From Burkholderia pyrrocinia (GTDB lineage: Bacteria > Pseudomonadota > Gammaproteobacteria > Burkholderiales > Burkholderiaceae), in assembly GCF_018417535.1 (NCBI RefSeq), contig NZ_CP070977.1, positions 1,116,001 through 1,180,000 of the forward strand: DNA of 64,000 nt, written 5' to 3'. How positions within the stretch are numbered: the first letter of the stretch is position 1; each line of letters begins with the position of its first letter. The position numbers and the translations under genes are program-made. The notes beneath the pieces were generated by a model. The model ran no database searches, was not told the origin of the DNA, and worked only from the letters and a program-made list of their open reading frames with translations. This document shows positions 17,952 through 27,509 of the stretch, in pieces.

Positions 17952-19076
17952 ATGAAGACGAAACTGGCCGCGCTCGCGGCGCTTGCCGGCTGTTCCGCGC
18001 TCGCGCACGCGCAATCCTCCGTCACGCTGTACGGCGTGGTCGATACGGGCCTGCTGTACCAGAGCACGTCGGCCGCGTCGTTCAGCCCGACCGCGCCGAA
18101 TACCGGCAAGGTGTTTCGCATGAAGGACGGCGGCATCTATTCGAGCTTCTGGGGCATCAAGGGGAACGAGGACATCGGCGGCGGCTACAAGGTCAACTTC
18201 AAGCTGCAGGGTTCGTTCGACAGCGGCACCGGCAAGCTGCAACTGAGCGACACGCCGGGCGCCGTCGCGATCTTCAACCAGGTCGCGTCGCTCGGCGTGT
18301 CGGGCCCGTTCGGCACGTTCACGGCCGGCCGCCAGATCGTGCCGATGATCTATGCGATGGCCGACACCGACGTGCGCAACGCGCAGTTCTTCGGCAGCGT
18401 GCTGACCGCGTGGCTCGGCCTGAACACCGCGGCCGGCTGGCCGGGGACGAGCACCAACGGCTCGATCGGCGCGCTGTACGACAGCAATGCGCTCGTCTAC
18501 CAGTCGCCGACGTTCGCGGGCGCGTCGATCGCGCTCGAATATGCGCCGGGCGGCGTCGCCGGGCAGTTCCAGGGCGGCACGCGCGAATCCGTCGTGCTCA
18601 GGTATGCGAACTACGGTCTGAATGCGTCGGCCGTCTACTACAACGGGCATGACACGAATCCGGCACAGGGCGTCGCGCCGACCGGCGTCGACAACAACCG
18701 CTTCATTTACTTCGGCGCGAAATACACGATCCGCGATTTCTCGGTGTCGGCGTCGTACGGCAACGGCAGGAATCCCGCGCATGCCGACCGGGTGAACCTC
18801 GACCTGCTGTCGGCCGGCGTCGGCTATCGCTTCACGCCGGCGCTGCAGGTCGCGTCGGCCGTGTACTACCTGAAGGATCGCAACAATTCGGCGAACAAGT
18901 CGACGTCGGTCGTGCTGAGCGCCGACTACAGCCTGTCGAAGCGGACGCTGGTCTATGCGCAGGTCGGCCACGTGAACAACCGCGGCACGATGGACCAGAT
19001 GCTCGTGTACGGGCAGCCGGTCGCGCCCGGTGTCGGCACGACGGCCGCGATGGTCGGGCTGCGGCACAACTTCTGA
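17952..19076 (+). CDS. Outer-membrane trimeric porin (Burkholderia OmpC-like)
   Basis: A 374-residue porin with a signal peptide (MKTKLAALAALAGCSALAHA, cleavage before QSS) and the typical start SSVTLYGVVDTGLLY. The C terminus ends in Phe (GLRHNF), as required for outer-membrane insertion. Internal blocks such as RQIVPMIYAMADTDVRN and FSVSASYGNGRN fit the 16-strand porin family of beta-proteobacteria. GGAG lies before the ATG at 17952. Its gene follows the LAL regulator by 354 bp; regulation by it is possible but unproven. Confidence 0.92.
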   Translation: MKTKLAALAALAGCSALAHAQSSVTLYGVVDTGLLYQSTSAASFSPTAPNTGKVFRMKDGGIYSSFWGIKGNEDIGGGYKVNFKLQGSFDSGTGKLQLSDTPGAVAIFNQVASLGVSGPFGTFTAGRQIVPMIYAMADTDVRNAQFFGSVLTAWLGLNTAAGWPGTSTNGSIGALYDSNALVYQSPTFAGASIALEYAPGGVAGQFQGGTRESVVLRYANYGLNASAVYYNGHDTNPAQGVAPTGVDNNRFIYFGAKYTIRDFSVSASYGNGRNPAHADRVNLDLLSAGVGYRFTPALQVASAVYYLKDRNNSANKSTSVVLSADYSLSKRTLVYAQVGHVNNRGTMDQMLVYGQPVAPGVGTTAAMVGLRHNF

Positions 19077-19269
19077 CGAGGTGATGCGCCGACGCGGAAT
19101 GGGCGTGGCGGCGCCCGCGTGCGAATCCCGGCCGCCGCCTGCATCGATTCCGGGGATCGGCTAAAGTGGGCGTTTTTCGGCGCGCCCCGCCGCCCGCCGT
19201 GTCGAGCCCCAGGCGCGACACGCGGCGATACGGTGGACGCGGATCATCCACTTCGACGAGCGAATCTCC

Positions 19270-19974
19270 ATGCCCGACCTGTCCGTCTTCCCGATTACGC
19301 AAAAGTGGCCGGCCCAGCATCCCGACCGTCTCCAGCTCTACTCGCTGCCGACGCCGAACGGCGTCAAGGTGTCGATCATGCTCGAGGAAACCGGCCTGCC
19401 GTACGAGCCGCACCTCGTGCGCTTCGACACGAACGACCAGTTGTCGCCCGCGTTCCTGTCGCTGAACCCGAACAACAAGATCCCGGCGATCATCGATCCG
19501 AACGGCCCCGACGGCAAGCCGCTGCCGCTGTTCGAATCGGGCGCGATCCTGATCTATCTCGCGGACAAGACCGGCCAGTTGATCCCGAAGGATCTCGCCG
19601 GCCGCTACGAGACGATCCAGTGGGTGATGTTCCAGATGGGCGGCATCGGCCCGATGTTCGGCCAGGTCGGCTTCTTCCACAAGTTCGCCGGCCGCGACTA
19701 CGAGGACAAGCGCCCGCGCGACCGCTACGTCGACGAGTCGAAGCGCCTGCTCGCGGTGCTCGACGCGCATCTCGCGGATCGCAAGTGGGTGATGGGCGAC
19801 ACGTACACGATCGCCGACATCGCGATCTTCCCGTGGGTGCGCAACCTCGTCGGCTTCTACGAAGCGGGCGATCTGGTCGGCTTCAGCGAATTCCGGCATG
19901 TCGCGCGGGCGCTCGACGCGTTCGTTGCGCGTCCGGCCGTCGCACGCGGGCTCACGATCCCGGCCCGCGACTGA
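19270..19974 (+). CDS. Glutathione S-transferase, YghU/Ure2-like
   Basis: A 234-residue cytoplasmic GST. The thioredoxin-like N domain holds LYSLPTPNGVKVSIMLEETG and NPNNKIPAIIDP with the Glu-Ser glutathione-binding pair FESGAILIYLADKTG. The helical C domain holds WVMGDTYTIADIAIFPWVRN. The PNG motif near residue 28 is typical of the YghU/YfcG (Nu-class) group, which reduces organic peroxides or disulfides with two glutathiones. It is monocistronic and convergent with the MarR gene. Confidence 0.9.
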   Translation: MPDLSVFPITQKWPAQHPDRLQLYSLPTPNGVKVSIMLEETGLPYEPHLVRFDTNDQLSPAFLSLNPNNKIPAIIDPNGPDGKPLPLFESGAILIYLADKTGQLIPKDLAGRYETIQWVMFQMGGIGPMFGQVGFFHKFAGRDYEDKRPRDRYVDESKRLLAVLDAHLADRKWVMGDTYTIADIAIFPWVRNLVGFYEAGDLVGFSEFRHVARALDAFVARPAVARGLTIPARD

Positions 19975-20087
19975 TCGGCAGCGCGGGCGCACCGAGTGCG
20001 GCCCGCGATCCGCGCAGCCCGCCCCCCACGGCGCGGCGGGCGCTGCTGCCTTCCGGCCGGCGCGGGCGCGCCCGCCGTGCGCCGACG

Positions 20088-20612
20088 CTACTTTCCGCCC
20101 GGCCCTTCCGGTCGTTCCGCCGGGCCGTCGGCCAGCCCCGCCAGCAGTTTTTCCAGCAGTTTCGACAACTGCGCCTGTTCCGCGTCCGACAGCGCGGCCA
20201 GCAGCGCGCGCTGGTTGTCGATGTGCGCGACGACCGCGTCGTCGATCAGCGCGCGCCCGGTATCCGTCAGCGCGACGAGCGTGCCGCGCCCGTCGGCCGG
20301 GTTCGGCCGGCGCTCGACCCAGCCGGCCTTCTGCAGCCGGTCGATGCGCGCGGTCATCCCGCCCGACGACATCATCAGCGCATCGTACAGCGCCGTCGGC
20401 GTCAGCGCGAACGGCGCACCGCCACGCCGCAGCGTCGCCAGCACGTCGAATTCGCCCGGTTGCATCCCGTAGCGCGCAAACAGCGGATTGAGACGGTCGC
20501 GCGCGATTACCAGCGCGGCTTCCTGCAGCCGCCCCATCACGACCATCGACGACGCGTCGAGATCCGGACGCTCGGCGCGCCATTGCGCGAGCGCATGCGC
20601 GGCTCGATCCAT
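20088..20612 (-). CDS. MarR-family transcriptional regulator
   Basis: A 174-residue dimeric winged-helix repressor. The DNA-binding region is FDVLATLRRGGAPFALTPTA, followed by LMMSSGGMTARIDRLQKAGW and the wing RPNPADGRGTLVALTDTG. GAGGAGG precedes the ATG at 20612. It is divergent from an MFS exporter with two near-identical palindromes in between, so it very likely represses both genes and is released by a ligand of the exporter. Confidence 0.9.
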   Translation of the reverse strand: MDRAAHALAQWRAERPDLDASSMVVMGRLQEAALVIARDRLNPLFARYGMQPGEFDVLATLRRGGAPFALTPTALYDALMMSSGGMTARIDRLQKAGWVERRPNPADGRGTLVALTDTGRALIDDAVVAHIDNQRALLAALSDAEQAQLSKLLEKLLAGLADGPAERPEGPGGK

Positions 20613-20634
20613 TAACCCTCCTCGGCTCACCAGT

Positions 20635-20652
20635 TATCTTGACGTCGAGATA
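20635..20652. promoter_or_regulatory. MarR operator, copy 1
   Basis: TATCTTGACGTCGAGATA, an 18-bp near-perfect palindrome (TATCTyGACGTCrAGATA), 22 bp upstream of the marR start codon. The second copy begins 28 bp further on. Confidence 0.75.
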
Positions 20653-20662
20653 AACCACCGTT

Positions 20663-20680
20663 TATCTTGATGTCGAGATA
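20663..20680. promoter_or_regulatory. MarR operator, copy 2
   Basis: TATCTTGATGTCGAGATA, differing at one position from copy 1. The 28-bp start-to-start distance is under three helical turns. It lies 63 bp before the MFS start. Confidence 0.75.
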
Positions 20681-20743
20681 CTTTACCTGAAAACGCACGG
20701 CCCCCGGACGGATGCCGTGCACCGATACCGAGAGGGCCTGTCG

Positions 20744-21922
20744 ATGAAGCGCTTCACTTCCCCCGGATGGCGGCTCGCCGCCATCGTGCTGGTCGGGCTG
20801 AACCTGCGGCCGGCGCTCGCCGCGGTCGGCCCGCTGCTCGACATGATCCAGCGCGCGACCGGCATCGGCGACGGCGCGGCCAGCCTGCTGACGACGATCC
20901 CGATCCTGCTGATGGGGCTCGGCGCGTTGAGTGCGCGGCGCCTGCAGCGCGTGACGGGCATTGCGGGCGGCGTGTGGCTCGGCGTCGCGCTGATCGCGCT
21001 GGCCTGCGTGTCGCGCATCGGCGCGCAGCACGCATGGCTGCTGCTCGCGAGCGCATGCTGCGCGGGCGTCGGGATCGCGATGGTGCAGGCGCTGCTGCCC
21101 GGTTTCGTGAAGGCGCATTTCGCGACGCACATCGGCAGTGCGATGGGCGTCTATTCGACGTCGATCATGGGCGGCGCGGTGCTCGCGAGCGTCGTCGCGC
21201 CGTTCGCCGCGGTGCGCTGGGGCTGGCTCGCCGCGCTCGCGGGGTGGGCACTGCCGGCCGCGGTGGCTGCGCTCGCCTGGCCGCTGGCCAGCCGCGGCGG
21301 CGATGCACTCGCCGCCGGGCCGGCTTCGGCGTCGGCTGCGCAGCCGTCGCGCTCGCCGCGCGCATGGCGGCTCGCGCTGTTCTTCGGGATCGCGACGGGC
21401 GCGTACACGCTCGTGCTCGCGTGGCTGCCGCCGTACTACATGCGGCTCGGCTGGTCGCCGACGGCGGCCGGCAGCCTGCTCGGCGGCGTGACGCTCGCGG
21501 AAGTCGTCGCGGGGCTGACGATCTCCGCGACGATCGACCGCCTGCCCGATCGCCGGCCCGCGCTGCATGCGGCGATCGCGTCGTTGTTCATCGGCTTGCT
21601 GGTGATGCTGGCCGCGCCCGAAGCGCTCGCGCTGCCGGCCGCACTGCTGCTCGGCGCGGGGATCGGCGCGCTGTTTCCGCTGTCGCTGATCGTCACGGTC
21701 GACCATGCGGCGACACCGGCGGACGCCGCATCGCTGACGGGGTTCGTTCAGGGTGTCGGCTACCTGATCGCCGGGTTGTTCCCGTTCGCGGCCGGCGTCG
21801 TGCGCCAGCATCTCGCGGACCTGACGCCCGCATGGGTGGCGATGGCGTGCCTGTGCGTCGCGCTGTTCGCGCTGGCGGCGGGTTTTGCGCCGCGGCTCGC
21901 GCGGCATGTTGCGCGGGCCTAG
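20744..21922 (+). CDS. MFS transporter, CynX/NimT family
   Basis: A 392-residue inner-membrane major facilitator with the family start VGLNLRPALAAVGPLLDMI and about 12 spans; the central loop is short and Ala-rich. The start MKRFTSPGWRL at 20744 has GAGAGGG before it. It is probably an exporter of cyanate/nitroimidazole-like or other small compounds, induced when the divergent MarR repressor is released. Confidence 0.88.
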   Translation: MKRFTSPGWRLAAIVLVGLNLRPALAAVGPLLDMIQRATGIGDGAASLLTTIPILLMGLGALSARRLQRVTGIAGGVWLGVALIALACVSRIGAQHAWLLLASACCAGVGIAMVQALLPGFVKAHFATHIGSAMGVYSTSIMGGAVLASVVAPFAAVRWGWLAALAGWALPAAVAALAWPLASRGGDALAAGPASASAAQPSRSPRAWRLALFFGIATGAYTLVLAWLPPYYMRLGWSPTAAGSLLGGVTLAEVVAGLTISATIDRLPDRRPALHAAIASLFIGLLVMLAAPEALALPAALLLGAGIGALFPLSLIVTVDHAATPADAASLTGFVQGVGYLIAGLFPFAAGVVRQHLADLTPAWVAMACLCVALFALAAGFAPRLARHVARA

Positions 21923-21968
21923 CGCGGGTCGGGGAACACGGCCATGGCCGTTCGGCTGCGGCCGCCGT

Positions 21969-22838
21969 TCAGTTGACCGGCTCGCAGAAAGACACCTTGT
22001 CGCGCAGCGCGGTGCCGGCGGAAACAGGATCCTGCGCTGCCGGCAACGTCACGGAAACCGACGTGTGCTCGATCGTGCTTTTCGGCTTCAGCCCCGGCCA
22101 ATGCGTCTCTTTCCAGGTTGCGATCCAGTCGAGTTTGCCGGCACTCGCGCCGGGCACGAAGCGCAGCCGCAACGAACCGTCGAAGTCTTCGCTGCAATGC
22201 GGCGAGTGCTGGTACTCGCGTTCGGAAAAGCATGCGCGAATCTCCTTGTTGCAACTGAACGGCAGCTTCGATATCCGTGGCGTGCCGGCATGCCCGCCAT
22301 TCGGCTGCAGTTCGACGAAGTCGGCGTTTTCCCAGCTTCCGCCGCCGCCCGAATAGCTCTCGGACCATCCGGCCAGCACCGCGACCGCGAAGCGCTCGCC
22401 GCCCAGCGGGTACAGCGCGGGGTAGATCCCGAGCGGCGGCGCGTCGCCATCGCCGTCTACGCGGTCGGCGGGCCGGTAGTCGGAGAAATCCCACCGTTGC
22501 AGGACTTTCCAGCCGGTGGCGGATGCGAAGCTCACCTTCAGCAACTGCGGGCCGGGCAGGATCGCGTAGTAATTGCCGGGCGCGTCGTTCCTGACCCGGT
22601 ACAGCGACGGCGCTTTGCTTGCGTCGCTTGGCTGGCCTGCCGTACCGCATGGTGCCGAAACCAGTTGGCAGACCCTGGGTTGCCAGTCGCGATCGGGCAC
22701 GGCGGCTTTCGCGACCTCGACGAACGGCACGGCGCGCGCTTCGTTTGCCTCGCCGGCGGCGTGCACTGCGGATACCGCCAGCAAAGCGGCCGCCAATCCC
22801 GCCAAGCCGAAAATGCCCGATCGAATACGGTGATTCAT
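21969..22838 (-). CDS. Secreted or periplasmic protein of unknown function
   Basis: A 289-residue protein with a clear signal peptide (GIFGLAGLAAALLAVSAVHA) and six or more Cys in the mature part (VCQLVSAPC, FSCNKEIRAC, HCSEDF, FCEPVN), which suggests disulfides. AAGGA precedes the ATG at 22838. Tryptophan- and glycine-rich stretches (SYSGGGGSWENADFVELQPN) hint at a beta-rich fold. No family is recognised. Confidence 0.7.
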   Translation of the reverse strand: MNHRIRSGIFGLAGLAAALLAVSAVHAAGEANEARAVPFVEVAKAAVPDRDWQPRVCQLVSAPCGTAGQPSDASKAPSLYRVRNDAPGNYYAILPGPQLLKVSFASATGWKVLQRWDFSDYRPADRVDGDGDAPPLGIYPALYPLGGERFAVAVLAGWSESYSGGGGSWENADFVELQPNGGHAGTPRISKLPFSCNKEIRACFSEREYQHSPHCSEDFDGSLRLRFVPGASAGKLDWIATWKETHWPGLKPKSTIEHTSVSVTLPAAQDPVSAGTALRDKVSFCEPVN

Positions 22839-22935
22839 TCAGCAATGTCCTTGTGAGGTGGTCTGCGCGCCGTGATCCCGCGAAGTGGGCCAGTCTGACC
22901 GAAAGTGCCCGACATGCCCAGGCACCGTGCCGGTA

Positions 22936-23127
22936 TCAGCCGCCCGCGTCGCGCTCCGCGAGGAACCGCCGGCAGGCGCGCTCGGACGGACACCGGCGCA
23001 AGTCGCACGCGTCTTCGTCGCACTGCCGGCACACCTGGATCGCATTCTGCATGTCGTCCGCCGGTGCGCGGACCGGTTGCTCGCAGATCGGCTGAGCTGC
23101 GAACACCGTTCGGGCGTCCACGTGCAT
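22936..23127 (-). CDS. Small Cys-rich protein
   Basis: A 63-residue ORF whose second half reads VCRQCDEDACDLRRCPSERA then CRRFLAERDAGG. Five regularly spaced cysteines resemble a metal-binding knuckle. It begins 80 bp after cobM in the same direction and could be co-transcribed with the B12 genes. The ribosome binding site is weak and an internal start (MQNAIQV) is possible. No family is recognised; it could be spurious. Confidence 0.45.
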   Translation of the reverse strand: MHVDARTVFAAQPICEQPVRAPADDMQNAIQVCRQCDEDACDLRRCPSERACRRFLAERDAGG

Positions 23128-23207
23128 GTGATGTCCGCGATGGCCGCGCCGCGATCTACACGCACCTGCGCGAACGGCGCGCCGAACGCCGGCCGGCGCG
23201 CGCGTGA

Positions 23208-23936
23208 TCAGCCTGCGCTCGCGTACAGCGTCGAATCCGCGAACCCTTCGGCGTCGAGCACGCGCCCGATCAGGATCAGCGCGGTGCGCTCGATCTGCGT
23301 GCCCTGCACCTTGCCGACGATGTCGGCGAGCGTGCCGGTCACGCGTTCCTCGTCGGGCCAGCTCGCGCGATAGATCACCGCGACCGGGCAATCGGCGCCG
23401 TAATGCGGCAGCACTTCGTCGACGATGCGCGCGAGATGGCGCACGCCGAGATGGATAGCAAGCGTCGCGCGGTGCGCGGCGAGCGAGCCGAGCGCTTCGC
23501 CTTCCGGCATCGTGGTCTTGCCCGCGAAGCGCGTGAGGATCACTGTCTGCGCAACACCGGGCAGCGTCAGTTCGACGCCGAGCGTCGCCGCGCACGCGGC
23601 CGTGGCCGTTACGCCCGGCACGATTTCGTACGGAATCCCGAGTGCCTTCAGCCGGCGGATCTGCTCGCCGATAGCGCCGTACAGCGACGGATCGCCCGAA
23701 TGCACGCGCGCGACGTCCTGCCCTTTCGCATGCGCGGCGGCGAGCAGCGCGACGATCGCGTCGAGGTCGAGTTCGGCCGTATTGACGATCTGCTCCGCGC
23801 GATGGCCGTCGAGCACGGCCGCCGGCACCAGCGAGCCCGCATACAGGATCACCGGGCAGGTACGCACGAGGCGCTGCCCCTTCACCGTGATCAGCTCCGG
23901 GTCGCCGGGGCCCGCGCCGATGAAATACACCGTCAT
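23208..23936 (-). CDS. cobM: Precorrin-4 C(11)-methyltransferase
   Basis: A 242-residue SAM-dependent tetrapyrrole methylase that methylates C-11 of precorrin-4. The SAM-binding start is VYFIGAGPGDPELITVKGQR and the second family motif is RVHSGDPSLYGAIGEQ; GVTATAACAATLGVELTLPG is specific for the CobM/CbiF group. It is the last canonical gene of the cobL-cbiD-cobK-cobM operon, about 40 bp after cobK. Confidence 0.95.
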   Translation of the reverse strand: MTVYFIGAGPGDPELITVKGQRLVRTCPVILYAGSLVPAAVLDGHRAEQIVNTAELDLDAIVALLAAAHAKGQDVARVHSGDPSLYGAIGEQIRRLKALGIPYEIVPGVTATAACAATLGVELTLPGVAQTVILTRFAGKTTMPEGEALGSLAAHRATLAIHLGVRHLARIVDEVLPHYGADCPVAVIYRASWPDEERVTGTLADIVGKVQGTQIERTALILIGRVLDAEGFADSTLYASAG

Positions 23937-23979
23937 CGAAAAATCTCCGTCAATTCGTTGGAAGATCGACCGCGCGATG

Positions 23980-24711
23980 TCACGCGCGCACGGCCGGATC
24001 GAGTGCGTCGAGCAGCGCGGCAGCCGAGTCGAACGCGCGGTCGGGCTCGGGCAGCGGCGGCCGGCGCAGCATCACGACCGGCAGCCTGCGTTCGCGCGCG
24101 ACGTCGAGCTTGGCCTCGGTGGCCGCACCGCCGCTGTTCTTGCTGACGACGACGTCGATCCCCATCAGCGCGAACAGCGCGCGCTCGCCGTCGAGCGTGA
24201 ACGGCCCGCGCGCGGCGACGATCTGCGCGTGCGCGTTGCCGGGATGCGCGTCGAGGCAGCGCACGAGCCAGAACTGGTGCGGCGGGATCGCGTCGAGATG
24301 CGCGAGCGGTTCGCGGCCCAGCGTGAAAAGCGGCCGCCGGAACGGCGCGAGCGCGGCCTCGATGCCGGCCCAGTCGTCGACCATCCGCCAGTCGTCGCCG
24401 GGTTGCGGCGCCCATGGCGCGCGGCGCAGCGCCCACAGCGGCACGCCCGCGTCGCGTGTCGCGGCAGCCGCGTTCGCGCTGATTCGCGCGGCATACGGAT
24501 GCGTCGCGTCGATCACGAGACCGATGCCGGTGCTGCGCAGATACGCGGCCAAGCCGGCGGCGCCGCCGAAACCGCCGACGCGCACGTCGCAGCGCAGGTC
24601 GTCGGGCACCTTGCCGAGGCCGGCGAGGCTGTACACGTGATGCGGACCGAGTGCGCGCGCGATTGTCAGCGCATCGCCGGTGCCGCCGAGCAGCAGGATG
24701 CGCGCGCTCAT
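23980..24711 (-). CDS. cobK: Precorrin-6A reductase
   Basis: A 243-residue NADPH-dependent reductase of the corrin macrocycle. Family motifs: [45 protein letters not shown] and [15 protein letters not shown]. Its ATG overlaps the cbiD stop by 4 bp (ATGA), so the two are translationally coupled. Length is normal for CobK. Confidence 0.95.
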   Translation of the reverse strand: MSARILLLGGTGDALTIARALGPHHVYSLAGLGKVPDDLRCDVRVGGFGGAAGLAAYLRSTGIGLVIDATHPYAARISANAAAATRDAGVPLWALRRAPWAPQPGDDWRMVDDWAGIEAALAPFRRPLFTLGREPLAHLDAIPPHQFWLVRCLDAHPGNAHAQIVAARGPFTLDGERALFALMGIDVVVSKNSGGAATEAKLDVARERRLPVVMLRRPPLPEPDRAFDSAAALLDALDPAVRA

Positions 24712-25796
24712 CGCGCTTGCCCGACGAAGCGGCCCTGCCGGTCGATCGCGAACATCTCGACGGCGACCGATGGCGGCACGATATCGCGCGCGACGCGCAG
24801 CGCCTGCGCGCAGACGAGATCGCCGAGCGGCACGCCGTCGGCCAGCGCGAGCTTCAGTGCTTCTTGGCTCGTGTTCGCGGCGCGCATCGCGGCCTGCAGC
24901 GCATCGCTCGCGCCGGCCTCGGCCGCCCACTGCGCGAGCAGCGGCAGGTCGATGCTCGAATGGCGGCTGTGCAGGTCGAGGTGGCCCGCCGCAAGCTTGC
25001 TCAGCTTGCCGAAGCCGCCGCACATCGACAGCCGCGCGATCGGTGCGCGTCGCAGGTGCTTGAGCACCGCGCCCGCGAAATCGCCCATCTCGACCAGCGC
25101 CATGTCGGGCAGGTGGTAATGCGCGCGCATCGCGTCCTCGCTCGCATTGCCCGTGCACGCGGCGATATGCTCGATGCCGTTCGCGCGCGCGACGTCGATG
25201 CCCTGGTGGATCGACGCGATATAGGCCGAGCACGAGAACGGCCGCACGATGCCGGTCGTACCGAGGATCGACAGCCCGCCGACGATGCCCAGACGCGGGT
25301 TCATCGTCTTCAGCGCGAGCGCTTCGCCGCCTTCGACACCGATCGTCACGTCGAAGCCGCCCGCGTAGCCATGCTCGTCTGCCAGCGCGTCGAGGTGCGT
25401 CGTCATCATCTGGCGCGGCACCGGGTTGATCGCCGGTTCGCCGACCGGCAGCGTCAGCCCCGCACGCGTGACCGTGCCGACGCCCGGCCCCGCGTGAAAA
25501 CGCACGCCGGGCGCCGCCGCGAGCGCGACGCGCGCGAAGATCAGCGCGCCGTGCGTGACGTCCGGATCGTCGCCGGCATCCTTGATCGTGCCGGCTTCGG
25601 CGCCGTCGGCCGTGGTCCGGCAGAACTCGAGCCGCATCATCACGCGCTGCCCCTTCGGCAGCACGATCTCGACGGCATCGTCCGCGCGGCCCGCGAGCAG
25701 CAGGCGCGCGGCCGCGAGCGACGTCGCGGTCGCGCAGCTTCCGGTCGTATAGCCGAAGCGCAGCGGCGCGGGATGTTCGGGGGTTTCGTCGCGCAT
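24708..25796 (-). CDS. cbiD: Cobalt-precorrin-5B C(1)-methyltransferase
   Basis: A 362-residue CbiD, which methylates C-1 of the ring-contracted intermediate. Motifs: [41 protein letters not shown] and [17 protein letters not shown]. CbiD belongs classically to the anaerobic route and replaces CobF; no cobF is visible in the window although the oxygen-dependent CobG is present. The ATG at 25796 overlaps the cobL stop by one base (TGATG), and the stop overlaps cobK by 4 bp. Confidence 0.95.
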   Translation of the reverse strand: MRDETPEHPAPLRFGYTTGSCATATSLAAARLLLAGRADDAVEIVLPKGQRVMMRLEFCRTTADGAEAGTIKDAGDDPDVTHGALIFARVALAAAPGVRFHAGPGVGTVTRAGLTLPVGEPAINPVPRQMMTTHLDALADEHGYAGGFDVTIGVEGGEALALKTMNPRLGIVGGLSILGTTGIVRPFSCSAYIASIHQGIDVARANGIEHIAACTGNASEDAMRAHYHLPDMALVEMGDFAGAVLKHLRRAPIARLSMCGGFGKLSKLAAGHLDLHSRHSSIDLPLLAQWAAEAGASDALQAAMRAANTSQEALKLALADGVPLGDLVCAQALRVARDIVPPSVAVEMFAIDRQGRFVGQAR

Positions 25797-27049
25797 CACG
25801 CGTCCGTTGCGTTCGTCACGTTCGACGGTCCGGTCGTGGCGGCCGCGTCGGGCTTGCGCACGTCGTACAGCGTGACCGGCAACGGCTGCCGCCACGTGTC
25901 GAAGCGGCCGAGCGGTTCGGCATGCGCAAGCGACACGCGCGTGAGCGTGCCGCCGTGCGCATCGCGCCATGCGGCGAGCGCCATCTCGCCCTGCAGCGTG
26001 ACCGCGTTCGCGACCAGCCGGCCGCCGGGCTTCAGCGACGACCAGCACGCGTCGAGTACGCCGGGCGCCGTCGCACCGCCGCCGATGAAGATCGCGTCCG
26101 GCGCGGCGAGCCCCGCGAGCGCATCGGGCGCGCGGCCCGCGACGAGCTGCAGGCCCGGCACGCCGAGCGCGTCGCGGTTGTGCTCGATGAAGCGCTGCCG
26201 TTCCGCATGGGCTTCGATCGCGATCGCCTGGCATGACGGATGCGCGCGCATCCATTCGATGCCGATCGAACCGCTGCCCGCGCCGACGTCCCACAGCAGC
26301 TCGCCGGGCGCGGGTGCGAGGCGCCCGAGCGTCATCGCGCGCAGGTCGCGTTTGGTGAGCTGGCCGTCGTGGCGGTACGCATCGTCGGGCAAGCCGGGCG
26401 TGAGCGCGCGGCGCGGTGCGTCGGGGCCGGCCTGGCAGTCGAGCGCGACGAGATTGAGTGCGGCCGTTTCGTCGACGTTCCAGTCCTGCGCGAGGCCGTC
26501 GAGACGCCGCTCGAACGGGCCGCCCAGATGTTCGAATACGCTGATGCGGGTCGGCCCGAAGCCGCGTGCGGTGAGTTCGGCCGCGACGGCGGCCGGCGTG
26601 CGGCCGTCGGCACTCAGTACGAACAGGCGCCGGCCCGGCAGCAGGTGACGTGCGAGCGTCGCGAGCGGACGGCCGACGAGCGATACCGCGCCGACGTCCT
26701 GCAGCGCCCAGCCGAGGCGCGCGGCCGCGAGCGACAGCGACGACGGCGCGGGCAGCACGCGCCATTCGTCGGGGGAAAGCTGGCGCGCGAGCGTCGCGCC
26801 GACGCCGAACAGCATCGGGTCGCCGCTCGCGAGCACGCATACGGGCGACGCGCGACGCGCAAGCACGCCCGCGAGATCGAACGGCGACGGCCACGCTTCG
26901 CGCGCGGCCGGCAGCCGCGCGGGCAGCATGTCGAGATGCCGCTTCGCGCCGACGACGAGCGTCGCGTCGAGCAGCGCGCGCCGCGCGCTGCGTCCGAGCC
27001 CCGCGTAACCGTCGTCGCCGATGCCCACTACCGTCAGCCACGCCGTCAT
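25796..27049 (-). CDS. cobL: Precorrin-6Y C5,15-methyltransferase (decarboxylating), CbiE-CbiT fusion
   Basis: A 417-residue bifunctional enzyme. The N-terminal CbiE methylase part ([40 protein letters not shown]) methylates C-5. The C-terminal CbiT part ([30 protein letters not shown]) methylates C-15 and decarboxylates. GGAAGGG precedes the ATG at 27049. It heads the minus-strand operon, divergent from the riboswitch-led cobG operon; no cobalamin aptamer is seen in its own 5' leader. Confidence 0.95.
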   Translation of the reverse strand: MTAWLTVVGIGDDGYAGLGRSARRALLDATLVVGAKRHLDMLPARLPAAREAWPSPFDLAGVLARRASPVCVLASGDPMLFGVGATLARQLSPDEWRVLPAPSSLSLAAARLGWALQDVGAVSLVGRPLATLARHLLPGRRLFVLSADGRTPAAVAAELTARGFGPTRISVFEHLGGPFERRLDGLAQDWNVDETAALNLVALDCQAGPDAPRRALTPGLPDDAYRHDGQLTKRDLRAMTLGRLAPAPGELLWDVGAGSGSIGIEWMRAHPSCQAIAIEAHAERQRFIEHNRDALGVPGLQLVAGRAPDALAGLAAPDAIFIGGGATAPGVLDACWSSLKPGGRLVANAVTLQGEMALAAWRDAHGGTLTRVSLAHAEPLGRFDTWRQPLPVTLYDVRKPDAAATTGPSNVTNATDA

Positions 27050-27259
27050 GCACCCTTCCCCATCGTTCGATTCCATCGTGTCGCCGCGCGGCCGTGAAAG
27101 AGCCGGCGCAGCCGTCCCCATTGCGAAAGACGGCATGGTACCGTGTTCCATCCCGCGTTTCATCTGCCGGCACGCCAGCGCCGGGCTGTCCCGCCTCGTC
27201 TGTCGCGAACCGCCTTCCGGTCGCGAAACGCGGTCGAAATCAGGTATCCTACGGCCGTT
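27050..27259. promoter_or_regulatory. Divergent promoter region cobL / cobG
   Basis: 210 bp that must hold promoters for both cob operons. A sigma-70 -10-like GTATCCTAC at about 27244-27252 sits just before the riboswitch on the plus strand. No B12 box is present on the minus strand, so the cobL side seems not to be riboswitch controlled. Confidence 0.4.
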
Positions 27260-27430
27260 CGTTCGCCGGTGCCCTTCGGGGCCGAAGAGGGAACACAGGG
27301 CGCATCGCGCGCCGCTGTGGCTGCCCCCGCAACTGTAGACAGCGAGCCGATCTCCCCCCTGATGCCACTGGTTCGACCGGGAAGGCCGGGAGCCGGCGCC
27401 GACCTGTCAGCCAGGAGACCTGCCGGCCAG
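27260..27430 (+). ncRNA. Cobalamin riboswitch upstream of cobG
   Basis: AdoCbl-type aptamer. Conserved parts in order: AGAGGGAACACAGG (27286-27299), CTGCCCCCGCAACTGT (27321-27336), GCCACTG (27364-27370), CCGGGAAGGCC (27377-27387) and the B12 box AGCCAGGAGACCTGCC (27409-27424). GCCGG (27265-27269) can close P1 with CCGGC (27423-27427). The distance to the cobG TTG (about 80 nt) leaves room for an expression platform; GGGGTGTACCG and CGGTACCCC there could pair across the start region. Cobalamin binding should lower cobGHIJ expression. Confidence 0.93.
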
Positions 27431-27509
27431 AAAGTGCGTGCGTGCCAGTCGGCGTCGGGCGGGGTGTACCGATGCGTTGGCCGCGGCGCGACACTGTCCC
27501 GGTACCCCG

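Noticed and set aside
15312..19067. A 1251-codon minus-strand frame opposite the LuxR activator and porin
   Set aside because: No domain motifs; the plus strand carries a complete LAL regulator and a porin.
21938..21951. ACGGCCATGGCCGT palindrome after the MFS gene
   Set aside because: A 14-bp palindrome without a loop is expected by chance at this GC content, and it does not sit in a promoter.
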